Shown here piece by piece: positions 14,650-14,763 of a stretch of DNA of 14,763 nucleotides. The translations under genes were made by a program, and so were the position numbers. This DNA is from Acanthamoeba sp. SK_2022b (lineage: Eukaryota > Discosea > Longamoebia > Acanthamoebidae): NCBI GenBank assembly GCA_027943245.1, contig JANDJZ010001356.1, positions 1-14,763 on the forward strand, written 5' to 3'. Position 1 is the stretch's first letter. Each line of letters begins with the position of its first letter. The notes under the pieces were generated by a model. The model was not told where the DNA came from. It did no database searches and saw only the letters and a program-made list of their open reading frames with translations.

Positions 14650-14763
14650 GTGGCACCCGACGACCCCTGCCCGTGCGGCTCCGGCCGGACGTACGCCGCC
14701 TGCTGCGGCCCGCTGCACGCGCGCACCCGCCTCGCCGCGACGCCCGAGGAGCTGATGCGGTCG
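14650..14763 (+). CDS. SEC-C motif protein, YchJ/UPF0225-like, 5' part
   Basis: The first 38 codons of a gene that continues past the window. The N-terminus carries a SEC-C zinc-binding motif: CPCGSG at residues 7-12 and a Cys-Cys pair at 18-19 in YAACCGPLH. It is followed by ATPEELMRS, which matches the opening of YchJ/UPF0225 proteins; in these the SEC-C motif precedes an NTF2-like domain. Function in the cell is not established. GTG at 14650 follows a -10 box by 6 nt and no Shine-Dalgarno is seen, which points to a leaderless mRNA. Confidence 0.8.
   Translation, partial: MAPDDPCPCGSGRTYAACCGPLHARTRLAATPEELMRS

Noticed and set aside
14559..14726. Longer NhaA beginning at ATG 14621 or further upstream
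   Set aside because: AAGGAG sits at the right distance from GTG 14558, and the extra N-terminal residues do not resemble NhaA and would cover the promoter.

Overview
The window is a very GC-rich, gene-dense stretch of an actinobacterial chromosome. The evidence is roughly 72-78% GC in core genes, GTG starts, four-base stop/start overlaps, probable leaderless promoters, and a guaB-guaB3-choD-guaA gene set that mycobacteria also keep close together. A Nocardioidaceae-type organism (Nocardioides/Aeromicrobium-like) is my guess; the sequence does not fix the genus.

Layout. Bases 1-3253 read rightward as one tight run: the 3' part of guaB (IMP dehydrogenase), guaB3 (IMPDH-related protein without the catalytic cysteine), a GNAT acetyltransferase and a nitrilase-type carbon-nitrogen hydrolase, the last two joined by GTGA overlaps. 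Bases 3278-4038 read leftward: a second GNAT and a small protein of unknown function. From a divergent promoter region (4039-4140), a three-gene molybdenum hydroxylase operon runs rightward (4141-7714): 2Fe-2S subunit, FAD subunit with an extra four-cysteine segment, and molybdopterin subunit. It resembles PaoABC aldehyde oxidoreductase more than true xanthine dehydrogenase. It is followed by choD (7811-9511), an FAD-dependent GMC oxidoreductase of the cholesterol-oxidase type.

Bases 9512-10929 are the most unusual part. A leftward gene for an AbiEi-like winged-helix protein with a probable PD-(D/E)xK nuclease-like C-terminus is flanked on both sides by nearly identical 26-bp palindromes (9527-9552 and 10716-10741). 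The left palindrome overlaps a second 44-nt inverted repeat. The right one closes an array of six CCTGGGG/CCCCAGG half-sites and is followed by two strong hairpins before guaA.

guaA (GMP synthase, 10930-12498) has a probable leaderless promoter. Directly after its 3' end is a gene of about 58% GC for a four-helix membrane protein of unknown function, probably acquired. It converges on nhaA (Na+/H+ antiporter, leftward, 13284-14558). The window ends in the start of a YchJ/UPF0225-type SEC-C protein read rightward from a promoter overlapping that of nhaA.

How they work together: GuaB and GuaA are the two dedicated steps from IMP to GMP. ChoD and the molybdenum hydroxylase are redox enzymes set between them, and nothing visible ties them to purine metabolism. 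The palindrome-flanked gene and the low-GC membrane gene look like accessory insertions on either side of guaA.
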